A stretch of DNA of 64,000 nt from Pyronema omphalodes (GCA_024516155.1 JAJJXM010000007.1:1-64000), one strand, 5' to 3'. Positions 20,381-34,073 are shown, counted from the first letter of the stretch. A program made the numbers and translations. The notes: generated from the sequence alone by a model not told the origin.

Positions 20381-23380
20381 TCTAGCTGTGTTAGAGTCCG
20401 AGTCATCCAGCAGTCTGAGTTTCGTCCTCCACTATTTGGTGAGAGCTGCGAGACGAGAAATTCCAACAGCCAATCATTTAACCAAGCTTCTGCAATTCTT
20501 CGGATCACCGAGCGGTTTATCACGGTTAGAAGTATTATAAAATTCCAACCTTGAAACATCCAACGTCCTTAATGAGACTGACTAACTTAGGATCGTCTAT
20601 ATCACAATCAGCAGCTCCACGGGGAGTTCGGCCAGCCTCCAGCTTCAACAGCTTCAGCAAGCTCCACAGGAGCTATCGTCCAGGACTCCACTATGACCAT
20701 CTAGATCCATGCGTAGCTACGGATTTTGCCTGCACCCCACGAGTTTCAAAAGGTTCGACAGATCTAGACTCATTTTGCCCAGCGAGTGTCAAAAATCCGA
20801 CGGGGTTTGGCTTGCTGAAGGTCCGTTGAAAGTCTCATACTGTCCATTCTGTACGACTATGGCTTACTAGGCGGCTCTCGTTCGGAAATAAGCCTTCTAG
20901 ATGAGGTTTTCGCAAGACTCGCCGGTGAAGCTCAAGCTTGGGATAAGTAGTGCTCGCACGACGTCGGTCATTTGATATCCAGTTTGTTAGCCCTTATTGT
21001 GCAAGGCTGTTTGGACCAGATAGCCTACCGCCCGGTCTAGAAATTCTTCAATAACCAGGCTGCTAACTAGGATCAAAGTACCAACCCAAGTGGCTATCGA
21101 AGCGACCTCGCAAATACCCGTGACTGTCCGCGGATGCGAGATACATACAGATTACCATGGATTCTCTATGGACGTTTTCCTATGGTTCCCTGTGGCTCCT
21201 CTTCGGTCCGTCGACACCCCCTGGAATCGTAAATACCCCACCACCCTCCATACTGAACAATTTACAGGCATATCAAGGCTACACAACCCTTTCGGTTCCC
21301 TATGATCCCGTTTGTTTCGGGTTTACTCATTTCTCATGTTGCCAAACGTCATAAACTAGCTCCACCATTTTTCAATCAAGAGTTTACCAAGGGCCCAGGT
21401 GGGCACACACTTTTAAAGACTCTCTAGGATTACAATTGTTGGTAGCGAATTATGCGAGTATGCGCGATGGCAAGGGATATCTAACATGTGTACACAACCA
21501 TTCATTTCCAGCAAGCAAAAACTCTTAGCTGTGGATTTTTGCTCGTGTCATTCGAGCTCACCCTTACACAGCTTACCCCATATCCTACTCTACAATAATA
21601 ATCCGCAAGTTATTGATATTTAGTTATCGGTGCCGGCCGAAGGATGCTAAGCTCAAGGTCAATAATTAGGATCCGTTATGTTGGAATGTCACACAAGTGC
21701 TGATTGGAATAAATTTTCTTGGCCAATGGGATTTCGGGATTGAGATTTTTCGAGAAGTTCACATGCTTGCACTCTCCACTATCTGTGGAGCTATGAAGGA
21801 CAAAATTTCAAATCCACTATAGAGGGTGCGTGAGATGCTATGCCATGATGCTCGACGATGATGCAACATATCCTGGTGGTCTATTATAACTCGAACTCGG
21901 TACCAAACAGCGGATGATAACAAATACTTACCACAGTACCATATGTCGGGGGATCGGGCTTTACAAACGTTGCAAGCTCTGATCTCGGCTGGATATTTCG
22001 GCATTGCTCAGGCAGAACACTCACAGCCTGTTACTCCATCCACCGGGTTTCATAATTACGTGTCTACATATAAGCGGGAGCTGCACTGTTTTGAAATGAA
22101 CTAAGCTAAGTATCTTTCATGTTCCTGCGTAGAGTGGCCACCTAATGCCTCAGATGGTTGACTATGTACCTTCGAGGTCCATCATACATACCTCGCATTT
22201 CCCTTCGCCGGTTGGATAAATCAGGAAAGTACGTGTACTTCCAGGTTACATTGACAAGGTCAGACAGGGTCAGAGAAGATGGTCAAACATCTTTTTGCAG
22301 TCTCTAGGGCATGATAGACTTGAACTACATACCCTACTCTACAGAAGCAAGCACCAAGTGCGGAGATTAGGGAGGCTCTGCAATGAGGTACGTTCTTCTT
22401 TTGGAGATCGTTGCCACAGCAACCTAGCAACGTCAAACTACAATTGTGATAGTGTGAAGCTAATGTACGCAGATGATGTATGTAGCACATGCTAATTTCA
22501 CACTTTAAAAAGCACAAAAAGTTGACCATACTTGTGCCTCCTCAATGCTTCGTCAATGTAAACAAAGAATGAGATGATGTGAGTGGCTGCTGTTACCTGT
22601 AAGCCTCAACGGCTTTTGTCAACCTATCAGGAATGCAGTATCATATCTATTGTTATATGCTTTTAGTAGCATCATGGTGTATAGGTGGCAGATATAATCA
22701 AAGGTCTCCATATTTTTACTAATTGTATTCATAAAAACGGGTGATTATCCCTCTGAACGGGCACATCGCAACAGGTTTCTCAACGAACCAACAATAACTG
22801 ACATCATAAATCTTCTCAATATCATTCTTCTTCGTTTCCGTGGTCTGGGCGTGGTATTTAGCAGTCAAACAGGCCACCAGTAGCTAGCTACTTTTTACTT
22901 CAATATGAATCCCACAAAACCCAGAACCCTACCTGCCCAATTTCCCATTGCACCCCTTTGCAAACGCTCCAGCAGAAACCTACATACTTCATCGCAGAAG
23001 TTAAAACCTCACTATTGCAGTAGCGTTGTCTCGTAGTCTGCAACTGTACATACACCTAGAATAGACTTGCTATGGTTTCATGTATATCCTATAGCATTCC
23101 AGCATTCCGGTAGTAGTTATCTAACGGATTCAAATTCCGCACACTTTATTTATGACATTATGACAGCAATACAGTGTCTATGGGTCGTGATTCGTCGAGA
23201 ATTTGTATGTAGCAAAGTTCTGGTTACTTTGGGAGTAGATAGGCATTTGGGATGCGGAAGTGGGTCTTATGAGGAGACGGATCAGCGGATTAGGTGGTAT
23301 GCACGTAGGTACAAATGTATGTATGGAATCGCTCAGGTCTTTGGTGTTGATCTGGGATGATTTTTTGGGCTATTTTCGGG

Positions 23381-23550
23381 TGTCTTTGACTTTCTCTGCC
23401 TCTTCAATCCTCTTTGAGATTCTTCGCTTTGGGTGATGTTGGATTGTCTACGATTTTCTTCTATTGCCTTAGACTATCATCGACCCACCTCGACGGTCTT
23501 CGATGGTCCTTGAGGGTCCTTGAGGGTCCTTGGCAGTCTTCGAAAAGCTA
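23381..23550. repeat. Decamer-period array, longest in the window
   Basis: About 17 units of 10 bp. The right half is best preserved: cgacggtctt, cgatggtcct, tgagggtcct, tgagggtcct, tggcagtctt. The left half is degraded. Reverse-complemented, the unit resembles the ACAAAGTCCG consensus at 43.8 kb and 63.5 kb. Confidence 0.65.
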
Positions 23551-24522
23551 GCATCATCCACAGCCTTAATCCGTCGGCAAGTTCTACTCCGGACTACAGG
23601 CATAAGTTACATTATATATGATATCTGTTACAAACATCCGATACATATGTTAGTAGCTGATCAAGATTATAACCAGCTTCGGAAGGCAGTACCAAGGAAA
23701 TTTGGGATTATGTCTTGGATCGTTTGTTGTATAATCCCGATATTCTGGTTGAGGATGCTAGATGCGTAAGAAGGAAGGCAGATGCGTAGAATATCACAGT
23801 AGATCTTTATGAATATGGATATGAATGTGGATATGGTTCTGGTTATTCTTTCTGTGAACCCATAAACCTAACGCAACGTGAGATACTGCACGCACATAGT
23901 ACAGTATATGTGGAAGCAATGTTTGGTGTGTGCATAACCGTTGATGGCTCCATGTGGCTGTAGCCTGTAAGCAACGTTCTCGGAAGTTCTCATGTAGAGA
24001 TATAGATAGCGCAAGGCGATTCTGCAGCTATGTACATATAACTTGATCGATGCGGTTGAGAAGACTTTGTCACTCTGAATTTGAGGTAGCCTACGATTGT
24101 TGCTGTTATAACTAACTGCGTATAACGAGCGTTAAGATAGAGTATTTATGTAGATCATAGAGATTCACATACTGGAGTCTGGCATGAAAATATTCCACAC
24201 TGGAAGGGATTGAAGAAGGGTAGAATTGAATTTGAAATTGGGGTCAATAAGATATTACAATTCATATACTTGAGTTATACCACAAGGCTGACAGCTCCTT
24301 TTCGCCTGATGAGGTTTAGTCACGCCATTTCTTGGTGTATCTAATGCACGCATGATCTGAGTATGCATCTAATTATAGTTCGAGATTATTGCTATCATAA
24401 GTCCTGTCAAATATGCCGGTACGTATCCCTTAAGACAAAATCGCGTCAGGAAGTATTTTCTTGTATCTTGAAATAACTGGGTTATAGCTTGTACCTTTAC
24501 ACTGAGCAACTAGCAAACATAC

Positions 24523-24547
24523 CATATTGAATTCAGCATTCAATATG
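24523..24547. repeat. Perfect inverted repeat, 10-bp arms and 5-bp loop
   Basis: CATATTGAAT, then TCAGC, then ATTCAATATG. There is no T-tract or neighbouring gene, so its role is unknown. Confidence 0.7.
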
Positions 24548-26263
24548 TCATATTTTGAGGTTTCTTCAAGGTATCACAAGTTTGGTTGCTGGTGGCAAAA
24601 ACAGCAACAATGCCTAGATTATTCATATGTGATCATTTGAAAAGGACAGATTTTCACATAACACGGATAAACCAATCAAGTTTCCTTACTAGAGTGTATG
24701 TAATAAAGGTGGTATTTCATGTGCTGACAGGTTGGTATGTGGAGTGATTTGTAAAATAATCTGTCCTTGTACGGCGTGGCTCGGCATACATTACATATTA
24801 GGCACCTTTCGCACACCGAAGAAATATGGTTTTCCCAGTTCTTATTTCCAACGCTTGGCTTCGGCACGTTCACACGATCTGGTGCATCCCGACTTTCCTG
24901 CTCCCACTAGAAGATAGAAACATGTTGATCATATTGTTGATCCTTTGATTGTCGCTGCATTTGCTGCATTTTCAATAACCACCTTTCCTTTTCATGCTAA
25001 ATAAAGCCGCCAAGCCTGGGAAACGGGAATTGGCAATAATTCCGTTCTAGTGTACCAAAGGTGTCTGCATATTAAATTCATGTATGCAATCTACAGCTCA
25101 AAATTGGATGAATATTGTGCCACGCTTCATTATCCGAACCAAGAACCGATATCGCTTCCTAGGATTTTCTGAGGTATGTTCCGTATTATCAATCCCCGTT
25201 GTGTGGATCGATTTCTCTTCGATGTGAGTTTATAAACTTAGCGAAATTGATGTATGTGGTAGAGTAATCACAGTGTTTGTTGAATGCAATGCACCGCAGG
25301 TCAAAAAAGATTCATATAGAGCATCGAATATCCTTGATCCAGATACTCGGGTACAATTTAGATGTGTGGTTCCGGTTGTTGGTAAACAAAGCGTACAAAC
25401 TCGCAAGGCGTTGCAAATCTAGCAAGTATTGGTTTAGCCGCTAATCCTGGAGGTATGTGATATGAAGTGCTTGCTAGGTATGACCCTTCCCTATAACTAA
25501 TAATATGCAAACGTGTTCAGTTATGTACCTCGACTATAATATACCTGCTCATAGATACGCCGATACGGCTACTATCGGATCCGATATTATTAAGGTATTT
25601 CCGGAGGTCCGGATTCGAGGATTGGCTTGGACAGGCTGGAGTGGAGTATCGGGATCCAGACACGTGTATTATGGATACAGAGAAAATACAAATATCATAT
25701 TCAAGAACCCCGAAGTGACTTGTCGTTCTGAACAACGTTCTGGGTTCATGATAGAGAGGTTGGTGTTGATTACCAATTTACGAGACGTAGATGGCTGGTA
25801 ATTGAGGTACTTAATATGGACAACCCTTTTATATATCCAAGTTCTGGCGGTATTATTTTTGAACAGTAACATTTACGCAAGCCCATCTAGACCCACGCCC
25901 CTACAATTGTATGCAGTGGACAGCTCATTAATAAAAAAATAAAAAAAAATAAAAAATAGTCATGGGCAGCATGCGGTTGTCTTCACAGAAGTTCACTCTT
26001 ATATTGGATGAGTGTTCGAGGATCTGATAAGGTGACTGATAAGATCATCCAACATACCCCTGGACCCCGTAAGCCCTGCATCGCTCAACTAGCCTGATTA
26101 GGCTTAGGCCGTCAAGACGCCAGATTCCGCGAACTTCGATGATGGCGGGCCGGACATTAGTCAGTGGCTAACTTGGAAACCCGTGAACCACTTCACGGCG
26201 AGCGCATTCAGATATTTAGAAGTTCAACATTTCAATTTTCAGAAACCTCAATCGATTTACAAC

Positions 26264-26897
26264 ATGGCAGAAGTTCTACCACTCCAGAATGACGATCAGC
26301 AGACAAAGCAAACGCCTGCTGAGAACTCTACTACCTCTTCACAACCCGCGGCGGCAACAACCAAAAAGACCTTACCAAAGGGCATTATCCTAGGACCTGA
26401 CGGTAAACCGTGCGTAAATATATCTTGCTATCTTCAAATCAGTTGCTCACCTTTTGTCCTATCACAGATGCCGATCATGCAACTCATTCCGTGACTTCTT
26501 CAGTGCTACTTCTGGTGGCGCAGCACCACCGACGGCTCCCACGGAAGCTGCTTCACGGTGTCCACCAGATGTTGAACAGCTAGGCCGAGCTGGATGGACA
26601 TTACTACATACAATCGCTGCATCATACCCATCAGAGGCCAATCCCGCACAGCAGGAAGATATGAAGAATTTCATGTCGATTTTCTCAAGAATTTATCCCT
26701 GCTGGTCTTGTGCGGAAGACTTCCGAACATGGATGTCGAAGCCGGAGAATGATGTTCGGAATGTTGTACAAGGTCGGAAGACTTTCGGAAAATGGTTATG
26801 TGATGCTCACAACGATGTGAACGTCAAGCTAGGGAAGAAACCCTTTGATTGTTTGAAATGGGAGGAGCGGTGGAGAACGGGTGGCAAGGGTTGTTAA
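26264..26897 (+). CDS. ERV1: FAD-linked sulfhydryl oxidase Erv1/ALR
   Basis: 191 residues from exons 26264-26409 and 26468-26897; 58-bp intron. The donor GTGCGT at 26410 restores the GKPCRSC motif in frame, whereas the overlapping GTAAAT donor 4 nt downstream would shift it. Visible features: low-complexity N-terminus (1-40); shuttle disulfide motif C50-x-x-C53; core Erv domain from about 80 to 180; the redox-active YPCWSC motif (C127, C130) next to the FAD; structural C160 and C177; and the HNDVN motif following C160 (about 163-167) that contacts FAD. The protein reoxidises Mia40 in the mitochondrial intermembrane space and passes electrons to cytochrome c or oxygen, driving import of small Cys-rich proteins. 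A GTG-initiated extension upstream is not needed; the ATG at 26264 gives a normal family length. Confidence 0.95.
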
Positions 26898-29151
26898 AGG
26901 ATGGAATATACCTCGTTTAACGGAATTCCGGCGGGAAGCTTCGAATGTAAAAGCTATTATGGGGCACGGACACCGATTTAGAGTACCATTAATCTCTCCG
27001 GTATCACTCCACTCAAATAGAATTTGTAATATACCACAATATATCGGCCTTTTGGGCTATTGCAATTACTAAATGCAGATCTGATCATCTCAGTAAGTGA
27101 ACTAAAAACGGGTGATTTTCTCTTGAAATGGTGAGCCGATATGTCAGCTCGAAGTTATGGAACATAGGAGCCAGTATCTCCAATGACTGAGACCATATGA
27201 GTCTCCTCTACAGCCCTATATTGCTGCTGTATCGAGCTTGTATCCAGAACGCAACTTGCTTTATCGAATTTGTACAAACGATTCATAGTGTGTCAATCGA
27301 ATTAAACCGGTTACACGAAAGAGAAATAATCGTATGGTCTTTTTATTTTGGCTATATGGGTGAATTCTTCCATATGATTCGTCTAGGAACGGTCCAGGAG
27401 TACCTATCGGCTACATAATCTTGGCTCCTATACATTCCGGTAGATAGATGATGAACCGGCTGTTATGTATGTACGTGGGAGCATCACCCGAGAAATCACG
27501 TTACGTTTCTGGGTCGGCCCGGTGGCTATTATAGATATAACATCATCGGGCAGTTTCACTATGCCACCCCTATGCCACTACACTGGAATTCGAATTCCAA
27601 ATACAATGAGGTTAGTCTACTTTACAATGTTTTAATTACCTTTTACATTGGTGAACAAGGAATATGGTAACCGGTATCAAAATTCTATTATGCATCATGA
27701 TATATCACGCATACTAATGAAACCGCTGCTCAGCTATCAAAGTTCGAGAAGAATCTGCAGGTGAGTACTGAAAGGGAAAACTGCGTTTATTTATTTCAAA
27801 TTCCATATAAGAAATCCAGCAAACCTATACAACATACCCAGCTACCATCTGAGGTTCTAGAAATCCTGTCTCGTTGCCATGCCATATTTTAGCTCGCGCT
27901 TACGGGGGTGGGTGACGAATTGTGCATGATGCATTTGATATGTATGTATGTAGCAAACATCTGCTTTTGCTAGAACATGCATGAAGATCATGCTAAATTC
28001 CGAGAAGGTATGTATGTATTCCATGTTTGATTTCTAAATTTGTAACGAATGTTACTGTATTTTTTTCTAGAAAACTTTATAAGACTTTATGAGGATGCAA
28101 AGTATTGCCTGATTTAGCTAAACATATGAGCCATATACTATGGAGCGCGTACACTGGATTGCTGATCCCGGTTGTGCATATGTAGTGAGGTTGCTTTTAC
28201 CTTTAGGATACGTACGTACATACAGTAGTCGAGTCAAAGTTTGTGAAGCGTTCCACAAGCAAGCTCATATGCTCCCGAATTCCGATCGTACCAGCAGTAT
28301 CAGTAGTATATCCATAGGGTTATGATTTTTTATCCCTCGTATGTATAAGTTTCTTAAACTAGCCAGCTCGCTCGGTAAATCACATAACCGCTAAACAATC
28401 CTCTATCCGATCATAAAGTTTAAACTCCAAGCTTTCTCGTTTTCGGACGGTACTCGACTCTTGAATTATGCCACTAACTTTAATTCTGCATCCTTCCGTA
28501 GTTAATTTGTTTTTCAAGCTTCAAAGGCTTAAGTTTTGTATGTAACCTATGTAGACTTTAGTATCAAATCTGCTCGCCTAGGTACCTGATGAAGTGTATA
28601 ATGCTTTCAACCGTTCATCTTTCATGATCAGCTGAAACCAGGGTTATATATGTATAGTACAAAGTTTATTTAGACTACTTTTTTACATACGGTATATACA
28701 TATGTAGATTTAAAATTTCCATGGGAATTCAATCTTGATCTCCGGAGTTCCGTGGTATATCTGGTACTTTTTATGAAAGACAAAAAGAAAAGAAAGAACA
28801 AAACAAGCACTCTCGTCCGATCTAGGAAGGCTTCATTGAGCGAAGCCCAGTGAGATATAGTGAGTGCAACACAATAAATTAACCACCATCGGATCTCGCC
28901 GAGCACTGCATAAAAAATCAGCGGTCGGTCAGCCCTGTAACTTTCTTTTTTTTTGTACATCGCTACGTCGCTACGTCGGCGTTTATGACCCTAAATCCTT
29001 AATCCTTAATGCTTCATCCCGCGTGTAACCGTAACGTTAGATAACTTTGTGAACCATTCAGCCAGCTGTTGTTACTGCTGTATGGAGATCATTTTGTGTA
29101 CATAAGGTGTCATAGGTAGCCGGAGAACCGAGAAGCTAAAAATAAAATGTC

Positions 29152-29175
29152 ATGTTACATATGTATATGTAACAT
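29152..29175. repeat. Near-perfect palindrome, 11-bp arms
   Basis: ATGTTACATAT, GT, ATATGTAACAT. AT-rich; function unknown. Confidence 0.65.
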
Positions 29176-30208
29176 ACCTTTTTCACGGCGTAATTCTGGC
29201 TTGGAAACCATCTCACATGTTAAGTTCACCGTTCACGGGATCGCTTTTTTATATACGAACTGAGATCCGTACTCGGGACCCCGGGACCCCAGGGCAGTGC
29301 ATAAGCTTGCCGCTTTACCACGTAAGAGTGAGAAAAAGGATGATATTGATGTTAATTCGTTAAACCCGAGATACATATATTAGCTAGCTGGAGGGAGTGA
29401 GTGAGTTCCACATAAGCCTATTATTTATCGGCCTGTTTATCGGGTTAATAGCTTGCCGGCTCGTATGTATTCTCTCTTTGACAATACACCATAGCAATGT
29501 TACACTTATATAAGCTTTTTTTTAACTTAACGCAACTTAAGGTAGGAAGCCTTGCCGAGATCTGTATAAAGCCTGATGATGAAAGGATTCACCCATACAT
29601 AGCCTTTGGTAAGTCAATAAGTTTTCTTCTAAACCCCACCCATGACATCTGCAAACAACCGTACTCGTACCAATCGCGATCTTGATGACAAAAATAAAGA
29701 TGCCTACATGTAGTACCGGGGCAATAAGGATAGCTGATCCCAGGTAAGGTAACATATCTATCCATGATAGAGTCATGGACTTTTTCAGGTGCGCATGCAA
29801 GATAGTGTTATAATTTAGTTTTGATAATCTCTAAAAAAAAAGTATAAGCATGATCATTGATTCAGTTTTATAGGTGGAGAAAACAATCAATTGGTCCCGG
29901 AAGTAACGGGAGTGATTTTAAGAGAGAACATATTGCAAGTATCTGATACGGATATGTAACAGGCGGAGATTTTAGGCTTGCAAAAGACGATGAAGCACAG
30001 CCTCAGAATGCTTCTGGATTTTCTAGTTGCCCCCCAAAAAATATGAAGAGAGAATGCTTACGTATTGAAGACGTATGCAGTCATGTATGTACGTATCTAC
30101 ATCTCTCTTTCGGAGTAATAACCTCCACTAGCCCTAGAAATGCTATTATCCGGAGAACTTGAATGACGCGTAGAGTATCGGATACTGAGAATAATCATGG
30201 AATGTTCG

Positions 30209-30465
30209 GGTACAAGGGTAAGTCCGAAGCTGTTTTGTATCACTTTGCCTGATCTTTGTGCCTCATAAGAATGTAGATGCCAAGAGAAGGAGAACTGTCT
30301 TCCATGAACCATCAAAAATGTTTTAATAATCATAATTCAAATACATATCACCACAGGGCTCCTTAGCCCCTTAACCTTTCTTAGGAAACCTCTGGAGTTG
30401 TTGTGGTTCTATTGCTATGTCCGAATTATACATACGGGATGCACCGCGTACTCAAGGAACTCCCC
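30209..30465 (+). repeat. Dispersed repeat family A, copy 1
   Basis: Shares collinear blocks with 57900-58132 in the same orientation: GGTACAAGGGTAAGTC, then GTATCACT, then CTTCCATGAA, then AAACCTCTGGAGTT, then a CCGAAT block and GTACT-AAGG. The rest has diverged. No coding capacity; probably a solo LTR or a non-autonomous element remnant. Confidence 0.7.
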
Positions 30466-31665
30466 GAACAGCGGATGGTGATACAGTCTACGGTTTCACA
30501 TTCCATGCATGAAAGCTTAAATACGACGCTGTATCGGTGATGATCAACATAGCATGACATGACTTTTACCCTCATGGCGATAGAGTTAAACACATCCGTT
30601 GACCCTGTTTTTTTTTTTTTTTTCATTTTTTTTTCAGTCACACCAATGACTATATGTGAAAGTTTTCTCTTTATTAGGAAAGTGTACATATAAATATTGA
30701 ATGGTTCGCAGGCAGGCAGGCAGGCAAGCAAGCGCGCGCTCAATTTGGCGCGTTCAGCCGTAACCTTAGGTACTTGGGGATTATTTCTTCCAAAGCTCAA
30801 GCTGGTTGGTTATCATATGAGTTGTTCGGCCGAAGGCGATAAAACGATACTGTATAGGATAATGACTGTATTCCTTCTTTAAAGCCCGGATATAACGGCA
30901 GGTTATTTTACGATTCCTTATTCTAGACCGGGTTTTGATGTGTTATGGTGCACATATGTAGACATACTGGAGGAAAGTAATCATATCAATCAGCAGGTCG
31001 GATGTTTCTGTATCTCCGCGCACCTTCTCCTCATTCTTCTGCCTCTTTACTCAACCACCCCCTCCCTCACCCCTCTCAATGTCGAGCCCTGCCCCGGTAA
31101 TCATCAATATTTGATATACTTCTACAAACGGAGCTGAGACATAGCTCGTGTAATACCCAAAAAAAACTTGTAATCGATATTGACCGGCTCGATACCCTCC
31201 CCGAGGGCTCCGGTAAATCTGATCTGATGGATAGTGGATGGCTGCCTATCACCGGTAGCAAATCTCGGCTATGAGTGCAGTTGAAATTGAGCTGCGGCTC
31301 TCCCAATCCATGTTATTATTCCTTGCGTGGGTTAGCTTGAAAAAATAAGGTTTTTATCGCAAAGATGGCCGGCAGGATAACAAAACAGGAAAAAGAACAT
31401 GGTTGAACTTTCTTTGTGGCCATCATTCTACTGTATGTAGAATCTATTTTGTCGGAACGGCATCTTAGCGGAACCCGCTGGCATGCTGACTGATACATAT
31501 ACTACCATAGCTGCAGCCCATACTTCAGGATCCCCGGATCATATGTTTATGAGGCAAATAAATCACCTTTTCACGAAAATTGGTAATCATTGCTAGTTGT
31601 CATGTTCAGACACATGTCACACGAGCGATGAATTTGTGAAACTTTTGTATGATCCCTCGCTGCAT

Positions 31666-31689
31666 AGTTGTATGATTAATCATACAACT
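31666..31689. repeat. Perfect 24-bp palindrome
   Basis: Arms of 12 bp with no spacer, centred on ATTAAT. Each half reads AGTTGTATGATT. A dimeric DNA-binding protein site or cruciform is possible; no function can be assigned. Confidence 0.75.
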
Positions 31690-34073
31690 CATACTACCAA
31701 GAAGGAAAAGTAAACAGCTCCTTATGTACTCACGGATACGGTGCCTTATCTACCCGTCGGCTACAATCTGATGAAAGCTGGTTGCCACTTATCCAAGAAG
31801 AATCATGTATGTATGTATGCCTAGCCAGTGCTTCTAGAGCTGGTGATGTCATCAGAATCGTGAACAGGGTCCTTAACATCGAAGACCCTTTAAATTCGAT
31901 GATAACCTTAACTTGGTTTACCTAGACCTGCAGCTAGAAAACGCTGTTTGAGGTTTGGAATTTTCCATTGGCTTCTTCTCGGTTGGGTTGTTTTTTGCCT
32001 ATGGTGTGTGTGTATAAGCACCAAAACTTGGCCAGTGAGCTGTAGATATAATGCCGTTAGTGCTTGTTTATTTCCGCGCTCGGATATAGAGTAGACGATG
32101 CCGAGGTGAGGTTTGGTAACAGAAAATGTATATGGCAAACGACAAAAAAAGATGGTTTTGATATATATACAAATATACATAAATGTATATATTTATCAGA
32201 AACTCAAACATTCAATCTATATATCGTTTGATCAGCAGTTTTGGCGTTTCTAGCCAGTCTGTTTTGTGATGGGCTGTGGCGTAAATTTCGACCCAGTAAA
32301 TCGTCACTCTTCTCTCGCGGTTCCGGACCTGTCTGTGTCTTCGTAAGCTTATAATTAAGCATAAAGCCACGTTACCAAGACTTTTGACGTAATAAAAGCA
32401 CTCCCTGGCTCTCTCCGTCGCGGAGCCAGTCCCTTCCGCGTCACCACTAAAAAGCGTCCCACGGTCTTTTCTGTGCTGGTCGGGCATCGCGAAGATGTCC
32501 TGCTTGGACTTTCTTGCACCTGTGCCGTGCTCCATCGCATCATTGGCTCCCGGTGCAGATGTCGTATGCCGATCGTCTAGGCGTAGGACGGACCGTGGAG
32601 GGTGTGGTGGTGGTGGAGGAAGGGTGGAAGACAGGGTGGACTGTGGACAGGGTTGAGGAAGACAGGGAGGTCGGCAAAACAAAGTCTGGCTGACAGGGAT
32701 AGGCCGTGGACGCTGGTCGCCGGTGCAGCTTCAATTTTGAGCCGCTACAGGGATCTTCCTTTGGCTTTGGAGGCCAAGCTTTTCGTCTCGCACTTCATCC
32801 CTGCGTGCATGCCGAAGGTCTTGCGCAACCGGAGCTAGTGTACAGGGCCAAGGGCGCGAACCGGCCCATTTAAGCATTTCAGAGACACACGAATTCGAAA
32901 GGCCCACGAACTTAATACGAAAAAAGGACCAAACGAAAGAACGCCACGCCCAGCCAATAAATGTAGAAATTTCAAGATATCTTGTTCTGTTTGCGCGGAC
33001 ATGATAGTCCGTTTAGAACTACACGTACATACCACAAACTGTTCACAAACTGTTCACAAAAACAATAACAACCTCCATCATATCCTCCATGTGTTTCAAG
33101 GCTGTGAATACATGGAAGACGAATGAATGGTGCATATGTATCTCCTCCACCTCCACCTCCACCTCCACCTCCCCCACCCGGTGGTCCCGACCTGCAATTA
33201 CCAATCCTTCTCTTCCTCCTCCTTCCAAATCCCTGTCTACCTTCGGTCGGATGAGTTTATTCCGACGTCCCTTCAACGGCCCTTAATTTATGTCGGATGA
33301 CTCGGCATGTTGGAAGGCCCGGTTGGAAAAAAGGAAGAATCCATTCTCGGCAGACGACCAGCCAGCCAGCCAGCCAGCCATGAGCCCAGCGCTAGGTGAA
33401 GTGTCCGCGCCAGACAGGAATGCATTTGGAAGCATATCGCCGGTACTTACCAAGCCTGAGCTGAGCAAACAGAAACTGATAGAACTGCGTCTTTTCTTAT
33501 CAGTAAACAACGCCGATTGGGATATAATAGCTAAGCTCACCATATGTAGCTGACTCTGGTCCGAGCTTTAACGGTAATCTATATATCTATCTAGCCATCA
33601 TAGATAGATATCGATATGAAGAATCTGTGTATGTATGTATGCCTGAACAGTGCATTGCTCGCGTCCCCGGGGAGATCGGCGTGCGTGAAAAGGGAGCGGT
33701 CTGAGCTAAGTCTATAGACTTACTCTCCGCCGGCCATCCGTTGGGGATGGAGGAAGGGAGTGAGGGAGGGAGTATGGTGGCATAATATGGCTCATTGGGA
33801 TCCGCTGCCGAAATCCGTTCTATGTTTGGTTTCAGTCTTCGGGAACTGTAGGATGCCGCAAAACGCCGGTCAACAAATAAAATTGAGCACTTAACCCATG
33901 GCCGCATCATACCCGTTGAACCCCGATTACTGAGTTTTTCTTTGAACACATGCACCCGATCAGATCATTAACTCAAGCTTAATGAGTTTGTGTTCCATCC
34001 GATAGTTCACGTTGGTGCCGCATGTGGAAAATCATAGCGAATTTGATGCATGTCCTACAACGCATTGAAAAGT

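Larger units (their letters stand above)
19201..21360. other. GC-richer island of unknown origin in the desert
   Basis: Composition differs from the surrounding AT-rich DNA and the island contains the two degenerate tandem duplications. A 77-residue ATG frame at 19237-19470 has a helical, Lys/Arg-rich N-terminal half, but I recognise no family. It is most simply a decayed mobile element. Confidence 0.35.
21361..26263. other. Gene desert, part 2
   Basis: AT-rich with short frames only. It contains a decamer array (23381-23550), a perfect 10-bp-arm hairpin (24523-24547) and an A-rich tract near 25929-25957. The last 100-200 bp should hold the ERV1 promoter. Confidence 0.5.

Noticed and set aside
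21679..21720. TGTTGGAATG start resembling another copia LTR
   Set aside because: No matching terminus, second copy or target duplication was found.
29265..29335. tRNA-like A-box and B-box-like sequence on the minus strand (GTGGTAAAGCGGCAAGC, then GGGTCCCGAGT)
   Set aside because: No acceptor stem and a poor T-loop; at best a decayed tRNA or SINE fragment. A tRNAscan-type search would decide.
32212..32682. 156-residue minus-strand frame
   Set aside because: Starts at TTG, Pro-rich simple-sequence N-terminus, no family resemblance.
33290..33553. 87-residue ATG frame containing an (AGCC)n repeat
   Set aside because: Fairly protein-like composition, but it has an open frame of equal length opposite and no recognisable domain.
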